Below are positions 34,667 through 43,245 of a stretch of DNA of 64,000 nt, one piece after another. The stretch is taken from contig NZ_CP102773.1 of the NCBI RefSeq assembly GCF_026020075.1, forward strand, positions 186,001 to 250,000, given 5' to 3'. The notes under the pieces are model-generated. The model searched no databases and was not told the DNA's origin. It saw nothing but the letters and a program-made list of their open reading frames with translations. The DNA is from Bosea sp. NBC_00550. Its GTDB lineage: Bacteria; Pseudomonadota; Alphaproteobacteria; Rhizobiales; Beijerinckiaceae. Each line of letters begins with the position of its first letter. The stretch's first letter is position 1. A program made the position numbers and the translations under genes.

Positions 34667-35425
34667 CTAGACCCAGCCACCATCGACGACATAGTGCTGT
34701 GCGGTGCAAGCCGAGGCTTCGTCCGAGGCTAAGAAGACCGTGAACCTAGCCAGTTCGTCCGGGACCAGCCTGCGCTTCAGGCATTGCCGGCGCATCAGCT
34801 CGGCCTCGCCTTCAGGCGTCAGCCATTTCTCGATCTGTCGCTCCGTCATGATCCAGCCCGGCGCGATCGCGTTCACGCGAACGTTGAAGGGGCCGTAGTC
34901 CCGCGCCAGCGAGCGCGTCAGTCCGATGACGCCCGACTTGCTCGCCGTATACGCCGCCATTCCGCCCTGACCGGCCATCCATGAGGTGGAGCCGAAATTG
35001 ATGATGACGCCGCCGTTGGCAGCCTTCATCTCCGGCAGCACCGCCTGCGCGGCGAAGAACTGGTGCTTCAGGTTCACAGCGATGCGCTCGTCCCAGTACT
35101 CGGGCGTGACGTCGTCGGTCGCATGGCGCTCGTCATGGGCGGCGTTGTTGACGAGGATCTCGGTCGGGCCGTGGCGACGTCGTGACGCCTCGATGCCGGC
35201 CTGGAGAGCGCGGATATCCCGCAGATCCACCTTATGGAAATGTACAGATCCCCCACTCTCCCGGAGCTCTTGCGCGAGCGCCTCGCCGGCGTCGCGCAGA
35301 ATGTCGAACAGGATGACGGTCGATCCTTGCGCGGCGAAGGCCCGGGAGATTGCCGCGCCGATCCCGGAGGCGCCGCCGGTCACAAGAACGACCCTGCCGG
35401 CAAGGTCTGAGTAAACGGCGGCCAT
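34667..35425 (-). CDS. Short-chain dehydrogenase/reductase
   Basis: 252 residues from the ATG at 35425; the longer frame to 35566 runs into the divergent promoter. The cofactor motif TGGASGIG is at 16-23. The catalytic Ser-Tyr-Lys lie in FGSTSWMAGQ and AAYTASKSG, and the C-terminal YVVDGGWV is typical. It is a classical NAD(P)-dependent SDR, usually a sugar-acid or polyol dehydrogenase when next to carbohydrate ABC genes. It is divergent from the sugar-binding protein across 140 bp with palindromic sites and so is probably part of the same regulon. Confidence 0.92.
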   Translation of the reverse strand: MAAVYSDLAGRVVLVTGGASGIGAAISRAFAAQGSTVILFDILRDAGEALAQELRESGGSVHFHKVDLRDIRALQAGIEASRRRHGPTEILVNNAAHDERHATDDVTPEYWDERIAVNLKHQFFAAQAVLPEMKAANGGVIINFGSTSWMAGQGGMAAYTASKSGVIGLTRSLARDYGPFNVRVNAIAPGWIMTERQIEKWLTPEGEAELMRRQCLKRRLVPDELARFTVFLASDEASACTAQHYVVDGGWV

Positions 35426-35507
35426 GGCATGCTCCGGACTCTGCTGCGCCGACCAGTGGGCGGTGTGGCGCCGCCAAACTCTATAGCGCATTTTTTGAGT
35501 TGCGCAC

Positions 35508-35535
35508 CTCAGGATCTGAGATAGCTTGAGATCAA
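35508..35535. promoter_or_regulatory. Paired palindromes in the SDR/sugar-ABC divergent promoter
   Basis: CTCAG-GAT-CTGAG at 35508-35520 and TTGA-GA-TCAA at 35526-35535, both perfect inverted repeats, lie 30-58 bp upstream of the binding-protein ATG (35566). They are candidate operators for the LacI-type regulator encoded at the end of the operon. Confidence 0.45.
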
Positions 35536-35565
35536 CCCGCATCAGACGGGACCAGGGAGGATGCA

Positions 35566-36825
35566 ATGCGATTTCTCACGAAGTTGGCGCTTGCTGCTGC
35601 AGGATTGACGCTCACTGTCGGCGCCGCTGCCGCACAGACCACCATCCGCTGGCTCCACATCGAGCAGAACCCGGCCCAGGTGAAGATCTGGGAGGAGGTC
35701 GCCCGGCGCTTCGAGGCCAAGAATGCCGGCGTCAAAGTCGAGATGCAGTTCCTTGAAAACGAGGCCTACAAGGCCAAGCTTCCGACCGTGCTGCAATCGC
35801 GCGATCGGCCCCACATCCTATATTCCTGGGCCGGCGGCGTGCTGAGGACGCAAGTGGAGGCAGGCGTGCTGGAGGACATCACGGCGGGCGTCGGCGCCTA
35901 CAAGGACAATCTCTCTGCCGGCGCGGTCGAGGCCTTCACGGTCGGCAGCAAGCTCTATGGCCTGCCCTATACGGTCTCGCAGGTTGGCTTCATGTACAAC
36001 AAGGACCTCTTCGCCAAGGCCGGGGTTGACGGCGGCACCATCAAGAGCTGGGACGATTTCCTGGTCGGAGTGAAGAAGCTCAAGGCGGCCGGCATAACGC
36101 CGATCGCCGTCGGTGGCCAGGACAAATGGCCGTTGCACTTCTACTGGACCCATCTCGCCGTCCGGCTCGGCGGCAAGCCGGCCTTCGAGGCCGCGCTCAA
36201 GGGCCAGAATGGCGGCTTCGAGGGCGAGACCTTCCAGAAGGCCGGCGAATTAATGAAGCAGCTGGTCGATCTCGAACCCTTCCAAACCGGCTTCCTCGGC
36301 TTCAAGAACCAGCAGGCGCTTGGCTTCTTCGGTGATGGCAAGGCCGCGATGAACCTGGCGATCTCGCATCATTCCGCGACGCAGCGCGCGCTCGCCGCCG
36401 ACAAGAAGGGTATCGCCGAGGACAACCTCGGCTGGATCGACTTCCCGATGCCCGCAGGCGGCAAGGGCCAGCCCTCGGATACGCTCGGCGGCGTCAATGG
36501 CTGGATCATCACCAAGGGCGCGCCAAAGGAAGCGGTCGAGTTCGTCAAGTTCTTCATCTCGGACGAAGTCCAGCGCGAACTCTCCAAGCAGAATTTCATC
36601 ATCCCGACCTTTAAGGGCGCGGAATTGTCCCTGAGCGCCGCCTTCATGCAGAACGTCGCCAAAAACATCGCCGCATCGCAGTATCACCAGAACTTCTACG
36701 ACCAGGATCTGGGACCCTCGGTCGGCCGGGTGGTCAATGACGCGACGGCCGAGATTGCCGGCGGCTCAATGACGCCCAAGCAAGCCGCCAAGGCGATCCA
36801 GGAGGCGTTCAAGCAGGGCAATTGA
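35566..36825 (+). CDS. Carbohydrate ABC transporter binding protein (family 1)
   Basis: 419 residues with a signal peptide ending AAAAQ near residue 24. Solute-binding family 1 features are present: TIRWLHIEQNPAQVKIWEEV, ARRFEAKNAGVKVEMQFLEN, VLEDITAG, KLYGLPYTVSQVGFMYNKDL and the C-terminal MTPKQAAKAIQEAFKQ. It binds an oligosaccharide or polyol in the periplasm for the two permeases that follow. GGGAGG precedes the ATG. It is the first gene of a run that ends with a LacI regulator. Confidence 0.93.
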   Translation: MRFLTKLALAAAGLTLTVGAAAAQTTIRWLHIEQNPAQVKIWEEVARRFEAKNAGVKVEMQFLENEAYKAKLPTVLQSRDRPHILYSWAGGVLRTQVEAGVLEDITAGVGAYKDNLSAGAVEAFTVGSKLYGLPYTVSQVGFMYNKDLFAKAGVDGGTIKSWDDFLVGVKKLKAAGITPIAVGGQDKWPLHFYWTHLAVRLGGKPAFEAALKGQNGGFEGETFQKAGELMKQLVDLEPFQTGFLGFKNQQALGFFGDGKAAMNLAISHHSATQRALAADKKGIAEDNLGWIDFPMPAGGKGQPSDTLGGVNGWIITKGAPKEAVEFVKFFISDEVQRELSKQNFIIPTFKGAELSLSAAFMQNVAKNIAASQYHQNFYDQDLGPSVGRVVNDATAEIAGGSMTPKQAAKAIQEAFKQGN

Positions 36826-36863
36826 GCCCGGCATCCCTGCGTCAACCTTGGAAAGCGATACCG

Positions 36864-37802
36864 ATGTCTCAGCACAGCGCTGCCGCCGTCATCCGCGGTA
36901 GGCCTGCGGCTCCGGCTCCGGCTGCGCGCCGCAAAGTGACGACCGACGGACAGATCGGCGCCCTCCTGCTATTCCTGCCGCCGGCTCTACTGCTGTTCAC
37001 GCTCTTCGTCGTGATGCCGATCGGGGAGGCGGCCTGGTATTCCGGTTTCAACTGGAACGGCTTTGGCACGCCGACCCGCTGGATCGGCTTCGACAACTAC
37101 CGCTTCGTCTTCGATACCCGCGGCTTCGGCATCGCCTTCCGCAATAACCTGCTGATCATCGCGGTCTCGCTGGTAATCCAGTTGCCCATCGCGCTGACGC
37201 TGGCTTTGCTGCTCGCCGAGAAATTCCTCGGCTCGTTGGCGCTGCGGATGTTGTTCTTCCTGCCCTATGTGCTGGCCGAGGTGGCGACGGGCCTGATCTT
37301 CAGCTTCATCTATGACGGCAATTATGGCCTGCTCGCATCGATCTACCGGATGTTCGGAGCCGAGGCGCCGCATCTGCTCGCCAGCACGCAGACCTCGATG
37401 CTGGCGATCCTGATCGTCGTCGTCTGGAAGTATTTTGGCTTCCACATGATGCTGTTCATTGCCGCGTTGCAGGGCATGGACCGCAATCTAGTCGAGGCTG
37501 CGCGCATCGACGGGGCGTCGCGCTGGCAGGTGCTGCACCATATCGTGATCCCGCTGCTCTATCCGACGATCCGCCTCTCGGTGTTCTTTGCCGTAGTCGG
37601 CTCGTTGCAGCTCTTCGACCTCGTCATGCCGCTGACCCGGGGCGGACCGGCCGATTCCTCCAATACGATGGTCAGCTTCCTCTATAATAACGGCGTCTCG
37701 CGCATGCGCGTCGGCTATGGCAGCGCCATCGGTGTCATCCTCTTCGTGATCTGCGTGACCTTCGCGATCACCTACAAACGCTGGTTCATGCGCGATGAGT
37801 GA
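36864..37802 (+). CDS. Carbohydrate ABC transporter permease (UgpA/MalF-type)
   Basis: 312 residues from the ATG at 36864 (GGAAAG upstream). An in-frame start at 36822 that overlaps the preceding stop is possible and adds 14 residues. It has six hydrophobic segments and an EAA loop reading LVEAARIDGASRWQVLHHIV, IPLLYP. It pairs with the next permease, with which it overlaps by 8 bp. Confidence 0.92.
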   Translation: MSQHSAAAVIRGRPAAPAPAARRKVTTDGQIGALLLFLPPALLLFTLFVVMPIGEAAWYSGFNWNGFGTPTRWIGFDNYRFVFDTRGFGIAFRNNLLIIAVSLVIQLPIALTLALLLAEKFLGSLALRMLFFLPYVLAEVATGLIFSFIYDGNYGLLASIYRMFGAEAPHLLASTQTSMLAILIVVVWKYFGFHMMLFIAALQGMDRNLVEAARIDGASRWQVLHHIVIPLLYPTIRLSVFFAVVGSLQLFDLVMPLTRGGPADSSNTMVSFLYNNGVSRMRVGYGSAIGVILFVICVTFAITYKRWFMRDE

Positions 37803-38646
37803 AGCCGCCATCGCCGGCCACCGGCCGCTCGACCTCATCCTCGTCTACAAGATCCTGTTTCTCGGAATCGTGGCGCTGTTCGTCGCCGTGCCGCTGCTTG
37901 CGACCCTGCTCGGCGGCTTCAAGACGCTGGGTGAATTGCGCACCAACCCGTTCGGCCTGCCGCAAACCTGGGAATGGCAGAACTACACCGGCATCCTATT
38001 CTCCGGCCGCTACTGGCAGATGCTGTGGAACTCGTTCGTGATTTCGGGCTTCACCGTTCTGCTGACGCTGATCGTGGCCTCGATGGCGGCCTTCGCCTTC
38101 GCCCATATCCGCTTCTTCGGCTCCTCGATGCTGCTGAGCTATCTCACCATGGGGCTGCTGTTTCCGGCCGCGACGGCGATCCTGCCGCTGTTCATCAAGG
38201 TCCGCGATCTCGGCCTGCTGGATAATTACTTCGGCGTGATCCTGCCGCAGGTCGCATTCGGCCTCGCCATGAGCATCTTGCTCCTGCGGCGCTTCTTTAA
38301 GGACCTGCCGCATGAATTGCTGGAGGCGGCGCTGGTCGACGGCTGCAGCTATTTCGCCTTCTTCCGCCATGTGACCCTGCCGCTGTCGCGGCCGATCCTC
38401 GCCACGGTCGGCACCATCACCTTCGTCCATAGCTGGAACAGCTATTTGCTGCCGCTGGTGATGCTGAACTCCGAGCAGCTTTATCCCTGGCCGCTCGGCA
38501 TCATGATCTATCAGGGCGAATTCTCGTCGGAATGGCACCTGATCCTGGCGTTCATCACGCTCACTTTGCTACCGACGGTGCTGCTCTTCATCCTCGCGCA
38601 GAAGCACATCGTCGCGGGGCTTACCGCCGGCGCGGTCAAGGGCTGA
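37795..38646 (+). CDS. Carbohydrate ABC transporter permease (UgpE/MalG-type)
   Basis: 283 residues with six membrane segments. The EAA loop reads LLEAALVDGCSYFAFFRHVT, LPLSRP. It forms the pore with the preceding permease. No nucleotide-binding subunit is encoded in this operon, so an MsmK/UgpC-type ATPase from elsewhere must energise it. The C-terminus AQKHIVAGLTAGAVKG is typical of the family. Confidence 0.93.
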   Translation: MSEAAIAGHRPLDLILVYKILFLGIVALFVAVPLLATLLGGFKTLGELRTNPFGLPQTWEWQNYTGILFSGRYWQMLWNSFVISGFTVLLTLIVASMAAFAFAHIRFFGSSMLLSYLTMGLLFPAATAILPLFIKVRDLGLLDNYFGVILPQVAFGLAMSILLLRRFFKDLPHELLEAALVDGCSYFAFFRHVTLPLSRPILATVGTITFVHSWNSYLLPLVMLNSEQLYPWPLGIMIYQGEFSSEWHLILAFITLTLLPTVLLFILAQKHIVAGLTAGAVKG

Positions 38647-38692
38647 CGCCGTTTCAACGAACCGACATCGGGCAACATCTGTGGAGACGAGC

Positions 38693-39790
38693 ATGCGCAA
38701 GGTCGGGATAGGCATCATTGGCTGCGGCAACATCAGCACGAAATATCTGGAGGCGCTCAAGCACTTCCCAATGGTCGAGCTCAAGGCCGTCGCGGATATG
38801 CGCAGTGCCGCAGCCGAGAAGCGCGGCGCCGAATTCGGCGCGCCGGGCCTGCGCGTCGACCAGTTGCTCAAGCGCGACGATGTCGAGATTGTGGTCAATC
38901 TCACGGTGCCGCTGGCCCATACCGATGTCAGCCTCGCGGTCCTCAACGCTGGCAAGCATGTCCATTCCGAGAAGCCGCTCGGCATCAACACCGTCGAGGC
39001 CCGCAAGGTCATGGAGCTCGCGGCCCAGAAGGGCCTGCGTGTCGGCTGCGCCCCGGACACCTTCCTCGGCGGAGGCCACCAGACGGCACGCAAGCTGATT
39101 GACGACGGAGCGATCGGCAAGCCGGTGGCGGGCAGCGCCTTTTTCGGCTGCCCCGGCCATGAGAGCTGGCATCCGGCGCCGGGCTTCTACTATCTGCGCG
39201 GCGGCGGACCCATGCTCGACATGGGGCCCTATTACATCACCGATCTCGTGCAACTGCTCGGGCCTGTGGCAGGGGTAGTGGGTTCGACGGCGCGGCCGCG
39301 CTCCGAGCGGCTCGTCAACAGCCCGCCGATGAAGGGCGCGCTGATCCCCGTCGAGGTCGACACCCATGTCGCGGGCACATTGGAGTTCGACAACGGAGCT
39401 GTGGTCTCGATCACGATGAGTTTCGACGTGCCCCAGCACAGCCATTCGCCGATCGAGATCCATGGCGACAAGGCGAGTCTGCTGGTGCCCGATCCCAATA
39501 AGTTTGGCGGCGAGGTCAAGATCGCCAAGCCGCGCGGCGCATGGGAAACGATCCCCCTTTCCCATGGTCACGCCGATGGCGAGTTCCGCTCGATCGGCGT
39601 GGCGGACATGGCCGCCTCGCTCCTGAGCAACCGGCCGCATCGCGCCAGCGGCGAGCTCGCCTTCCATGTGCTGGAGGTGATGGAGGCGTTCCAGACATCG
39701 TCCAATGAGGGCCGGCGGGTCAAAATCGAAAGCCGCGTCGACCGGCCTGCTGCCATGCCCGCCGGCCGTGCCACCGGCCAGATTGATTGA
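38693..39790 (+). CDS. Gfo/Idh/MocA-family oxidoreductase
   Basis: 365 residues from the ATG at 38693, preferred over a GTG at 38681 because GGAGA sits just upstream. The N-terminal Rossmann fold (GIGIIGCGNISTKYLEAL) is followed by the family EKP motif (VHSEKPLGINTVEA) with the conserved Lys, and a C-terminal sheet domain containing GPMLDMGPYYITDLVQLLGP. These enzymes oxidise sugars or sugar acids with NAD(P). It probably acts on the sugar imported by the upstream transporter. Confidence 0.92.
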   Translation: MRKVGIGIIGCGNISTKYLEALKHFPMVELKAVADMRSAAAEKRGAEFGAPGLRVDQLLKRDDVEIVVNLTVPLAHTDVSLAVLNAGKHVHSEKPLGINTVEARKVMELAAQKGLRVGCAPDTFLGGGHQTARKLIDDGAIGKPVAGSAFFGCPGHESWHPAPGFYYLRGGGPMLDMGPYYITDLVQLLGPVAGVVGSTARPRSERLVNSPPMKGALIPVEVDTHVAGTLEFDNGAVVSITMSFDVPQHSHSPIEIHGDKASLLVPDPNKFGGEVKIAKPRGAWETIPLSHGHADGEFRSIGVADMAASLLSNRPHRASGELAFHVLEVMEAFQTSSNEGRRVKIESRVDRPAAMPAGRATGQID

Positions 39791-39807
39791 ACCAGGGGAT
39801 CACGAGA

Positions 39808-40449
39808 ATGCGCAAGGCGATGATAGTGTGGGGCGGCTGGGCGGGTCACGACCCGGATCTCTGCGCCTCGATGATGCGCGGTTGGCTCAAGGCGGAGGGT
39901 TTCGAGGTCCGGGTCGACACCTCGACCGAGGTCTTCCTCGATCCGAGCATCCGCGACCTCTCCCTGATCGTGCCGATCTACACCATGTCGAAGATCGAGA
40001 AGCCCGAGGCGCTGGCGCTGTGCGAGGCCGTGCGCGGCGGTGTCGGGCTCGCCGGCCATCATGGTGGCATGGCCGATGCTTTCCGCGATTCTGTGGACTA
40101 CCAGTTCATGTGCGGCGGGCAGTGGGTTGCCCATCCCGGCAACATCATCGACTACAAGGTCGATATCACGAGGCCGGACGACCCGATCATGGCCGGGATC
40201 AGCGGTTTCGAGCATCGGTCGGAGCAGTATTACATGCATGTCGATCCGGCCAACGAGGTCCTGGCGACGACGCGGTTCAATGGCGATCATGCGTCCTGGA
40301 TCGACGGCGTCGAGATGCCGGTCGTCTGGAAGAAGCGCTACGGCGACGGCCGCGTCTTCTACTGTTCGCTCGGCCACCGCGCCTATGAGTTGGACGTGCC
40401 GGAGATCCGCACGATGCTGACGCGCGGGATGCTCTGGGCGGCGCGCTGA
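39808..40449 (+). CDS. ThuA-like domain protein
   Basis: 213 residues from the ATG at 39808. An ATG at 39787, overlapping the previous stop, would add 7. A trehalose-utilisation ThuA fold is recognisable: MIVWGGWAGHDPDLCASMMR, then RGGVGLAGHHGGMADAFRDS, FEHRSEQYYMHVDP, PVVWKKRYGDGRVFYCSLGH. ThuA-like proteins usually accompany Gfo/Idh/MocA dehydrogenases in sugar-catabolic operons. The reaction is not established for most members. Confidence 0.88.
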   Translation: MRKAMIVWGGWAGHDPDLCASMMRGWLKAEGFEVRVDTSTEVFLDPSIRDLSLIVPIYTMSKIEKPEALALCEAVRGGVGLAGHHGGMADAFRDSVDYQFMCGGQWVAHPGNIIDYKVDITRPDDPIMAGISGFEHRSEQYYMHVDPANEVLATTRFNGDHASWIDGVEMPVVWKKRYGDGRVFYCSLGHRAYELDVPEIRTMLTRGMLWAAR

Positions 40450-41498
40450 TGGGAGCTGGCGAGGCAGGGTTGATCGGCCGCGCGACGCTCGAGGATGTCG
40501 CGCGTGCCGCGGGCGTGTCGCTCGCGACCGCCGACCGCGTCGTGAACCGCCGCGACGGCGTGCGCGACAAGACGATCGCGCGGGTCGAGGCCGCCGTCTC
40601 GCTGCTCGGCTACAGGCCGGACCCCGCCGCCGCCCGCCTGGCCCGCAACCAGAGCTTCCGCTTCCTCTTCGTCCTGCCCAGCGGCGCCAACAGCTTCATG
40701 AACCTGCTGGGCGACCAGGTTGCGCGCACCGCCGATTGGCTGGCCGCCCAACGTGCCTTCATCGACGTCGAATATGTCGACGTCTTTGATGCCGACGCCT
40801 TGGCGCGCGTGCTGGAAAATCTCCTGCCGGGCTATCACGGCGTCGCCACGATCGCGCTCGATCATCCGCGCGTGCGTGCCGCCATCGACGATCTCGCCGA
40901 TCGCGGCGTCCCCGTCGTGACGCTCGTCTCCGACGTGCCGAGCGCGCGGCGCCTGCATTATGTCGGCATCGACAATCCGGCCGCCGGGCGCACGGCGGCC
41001 AATCTCATGGGCCGTTTCCTGCGTGGACGCCAAGGCACCGTCGGCGTGATCGCGGGCTCGCTGTCGCTGCGCGACCACGCCGAGCGCCTCTACGGCTTCA
41101 ACCAGGTGATGGCGGGCGAGTATCCCAACCTGACCATGCTGCCGGTGGTGCAGGGCCGCGACGACAACGAATTGACGCTTGCCGGCACGAAGGCGTTGCT
41201 GGAGCGGCATGACCATCTCGTCGGCCTCTACAATGTCGGCGCCGGCAGTCGCGGCGTCGCGGCGGCGCTGCAGGAAGCCGGGCGCGCCCAGGAGATCGTC
41301 TGGATCGCACATGAACTGACGCCGCATACGCGGCGCTTCCTGGTGCATGGCGAGGTCGACGCGATCATCAGCCAGAATCCCGGGCACGAGGCGCGCTCGG
41401 CGGCGCGCGTGCTGCTGGCGCATTGCTCCGGCGACCAGCTGGTGCCGGATCAGGAACACATCGGGATCGACATTTTCCTCAGGGACAATCTGCCTTGA
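40449..41498 (+). CDS. LacI-family regulator
   Basis: 349 residues. The N-terminal LacI helix-turn-helix reads ATLEDVARAAGVSLATADRV, VNRRDGVRDKT. A periplasmic-binding-protein-like effector domain follows from about residue 70 (RFLFVLPSGANSFMNLLGDQ). The start ATG at 40449 overlaps the ThuA stop (TGATG), so the regulator is made with the operon it likely represses, an autoregulatory layout. The palindromes at 35508-35535 are candidate operators. Confidence 0.9.
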   Translation: MGAGEAGLIGRATLEDVARAAGVSLATADRVVNRRDGVRDKTIARVEAAVSLLGYRPDPAAARLARNQSFRFLFVLPSGANSFMNLLGDQVARTADWLAAQRAFIDVEYVDVFDADALARVLENLLPGYHGVATIALDHPRVRAAIDDLADRGVPVVTLVSDVPSARRLHYVGIDNPAAGRTAANLMGRFLRGRQGTVGVIAGSLSLRDHAERLYGFNQVMAGEYPNLTMLPVVQGRDDNELTLAGTKALLERHDHLVGLYNVGAGSRGVAAALQEAGRAQEIVWIAHELTPHTRRFLVHGEVDAIISQNPGHEARSAARVLLAHCSGDQLVPDQEHIGIDIFLRDNLP

Positions 41499-41958
41499 TC
41501 GCGGAGCGCGCAACGGCAGGTCGCAACTCCCCCGCGCGCGTGGACGAATGCGTCAAGGGCAGCGATGCCAAATCCAAGCTTGACCGCTCGCCCCTTTCTT
41601 TGGTGAGTTTTCAGGTGCGCGTCATCGCTGCTATCTGTGCAATTGTATCTATTCTTTCAGCATCTTCAACAGACCATGCTTCTCAAGTAGGCATCTAATT
41701 GTACGGCTTGATGTCGGGGTATATTGCCTCTCGCGCCGACACTTCCTAGCGATTGACGGAAAATCAACTGCTTCGGATCGTCGAGGCATCCAAGAGCTCA
41801 GGTCGTCCGGACATCTGGTAACGGTGGAGCGGACAAGGATCCTTCGACCACCGGTCCCGGCAAGCCCGGTGCGAACGTCGATATGATCGATCCCAGAGTG
41901 GTCCATTTCGAGTTGCCACAGGAGCAGCTCAGGGCCGTCGGCTGGCAGATGACCTGTC
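41499..41958. other. Intergenic region, no gene recognised
   Basis: About 460 bp between a plus-strand and a minus-strand LacI gene. Short frames on both strands (for example a minus frame at 41649-41906) show no family resemblance or good start. Composition around 41620-41760 is AT-richer than neighbours, as in relic or horizontally acquired DNA. No clear terminator was seen. Confidence 0.4.
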
Positions 41959-42981
41959 TCATACAGTTATCGGCGGCGCCTCAGGGTTCCAATGTGTTGA
42001 CGACCGCTTCACCAGCGTGCCGGGGAAGCGCAGGTCCAGAGGTCCAGCCCACGGCGTGGAATCTGGCATCGCCCGCGTGATCGCCTCCTCCACGATTCTG
42101 TCGATCGGGTGCTGAATTGTCGTGAGCTGGTAATGGGGCCAGGACGACATCGCAATGTCGTCGAAGCCAGCCACCGCAATGTCCCGGGGGATGTTCAACC
42201 CGCGCTCGTCGCGCAAGGCGTCCATGCCGCCGACCGCGAGGATGTCGTTGGCGAAGAAGACAGCCTCGGGTCGGCTCGCGCTTGACAGGTGATGCGCCGC
42301 TTTCCATCCGGCCATGTAGCTGTATTCGCCGGCGCTCAACGCGTCGGTCAGCGTCATGCCATGCTCGGCGATCCGCGTGATGAACGCATCCCGCCTCTCG
42401 CGGGCGATTACCGTATGCGCGAGCCCCCCGATATAAGCGACCTTGCGTACGCCGAGATCGTGGAAATGGTCAGCGACGGCGCGAGCGCCCGCCACGCTGT
42501 CGCATGAGACCGACGGAAGGTCCGTCTCAGCCGCCACCCGGTTCACCAGAAGCATCTGGCGCCCCTCGGCTGCCCAGAGCAGATCCCTGGCGGACAGCAC
42601 CGTCGCCGAGATCACGATCACCGACGAGACATGGTGCAGTTTCAGCGCCGCGAGCTGCTGCTTCACGTCGGCGCCGAGCGTGATGTTAAACAGCAGCGTC
42701 TGGAGCCTTGCCTCCTGGAGCGCCTGGGTCATGCGCTCGAGCAGCACGGAATAGAACGGATTCCTCAAATCCGAGATCACAAGTCCGACGATATCGCGCG
42801 ATTGACCAGACAGGGTTCGCTCGGGGCTCGGGCTGTAACCGAGGCGTTCGGCCGCCGAGAGCACGCGAGCGCGCAACCGCGGCGAGATGGACGCACCGGG
42901 CGTGAAGGCGCGCGAGACGGCCGATTGGCTGACGCCGATAAGCTGCGCCAGATCGCGCGATGTCAAAGTCCGTTCGCTCAT
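41959..42981 (-). CDS. LacI-family regulator
   Basis: 340 residues from the ATG at 42981. A LacI helix-turn-helix (LTSRDLAQLIGVSQSAVSRA, FTPGASISPRLRARV) is followed by an effector domain (IVGLVISDLRNPFYSVLLER, later AVAGFDDIAMSSWPHYQLTT). It is divergent from the double CoA-transferase gene across 264 bp. It is therefore the likely regulator of the catabolic and dipeptide-type ABC run. Confidence 0.92.
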   Translation of the reverse strand: MSERTLTSRDLAQLIGVSQSAVSRAFTPGASISPRLRARVLSAAERLGYSPSPERTLSGQSRDIVGLVISDLRNPFYSVLLERMTQALQEARLQTLLFNITLGADVKQQLAALKLHHVSSVIVISATVLSARDLLWAAEGRQMLLVNRVAAETDLPSVSCDSVAGARAVADHFHDLGVRKVAYIGGLAHTVIARERRDAFITRIAEHGMTLTDALSAGEYSYMAGWKAAHHLSSASRPEAVFFANDILAVGGMDALRDERGLNIPRDIAVAGFDDIAMSSWPHYQLTTIQHPIDRIVEEAITRAMPDSTPWAGPLDLRFPGTLVKRSSTHWNPEAPPITV

Positions 42982-43245
42982 GGCCATTCTAAAACACGTT
43001 TGCATCAGTGATGCAAGAATTTGATTCGTCGTAATCAACGAGCATTTCGAAATTTGCTGAATTTTTCATGCCATCTACTGCGCCACAGTGCCGCTTTTGA
43101 TCAGAGAAGCACCGATTCTGGATGAAGCGTGGATTAATTCCAGAGATGATCGAAAACGTCTTGAATGACAATTCAGCCCGCGCTAGGCTCTCGCCAACTC
43201 GGGGCCGCTAAATGCCCGGATCGCGAGGCGGGAGGATCTGACGAC

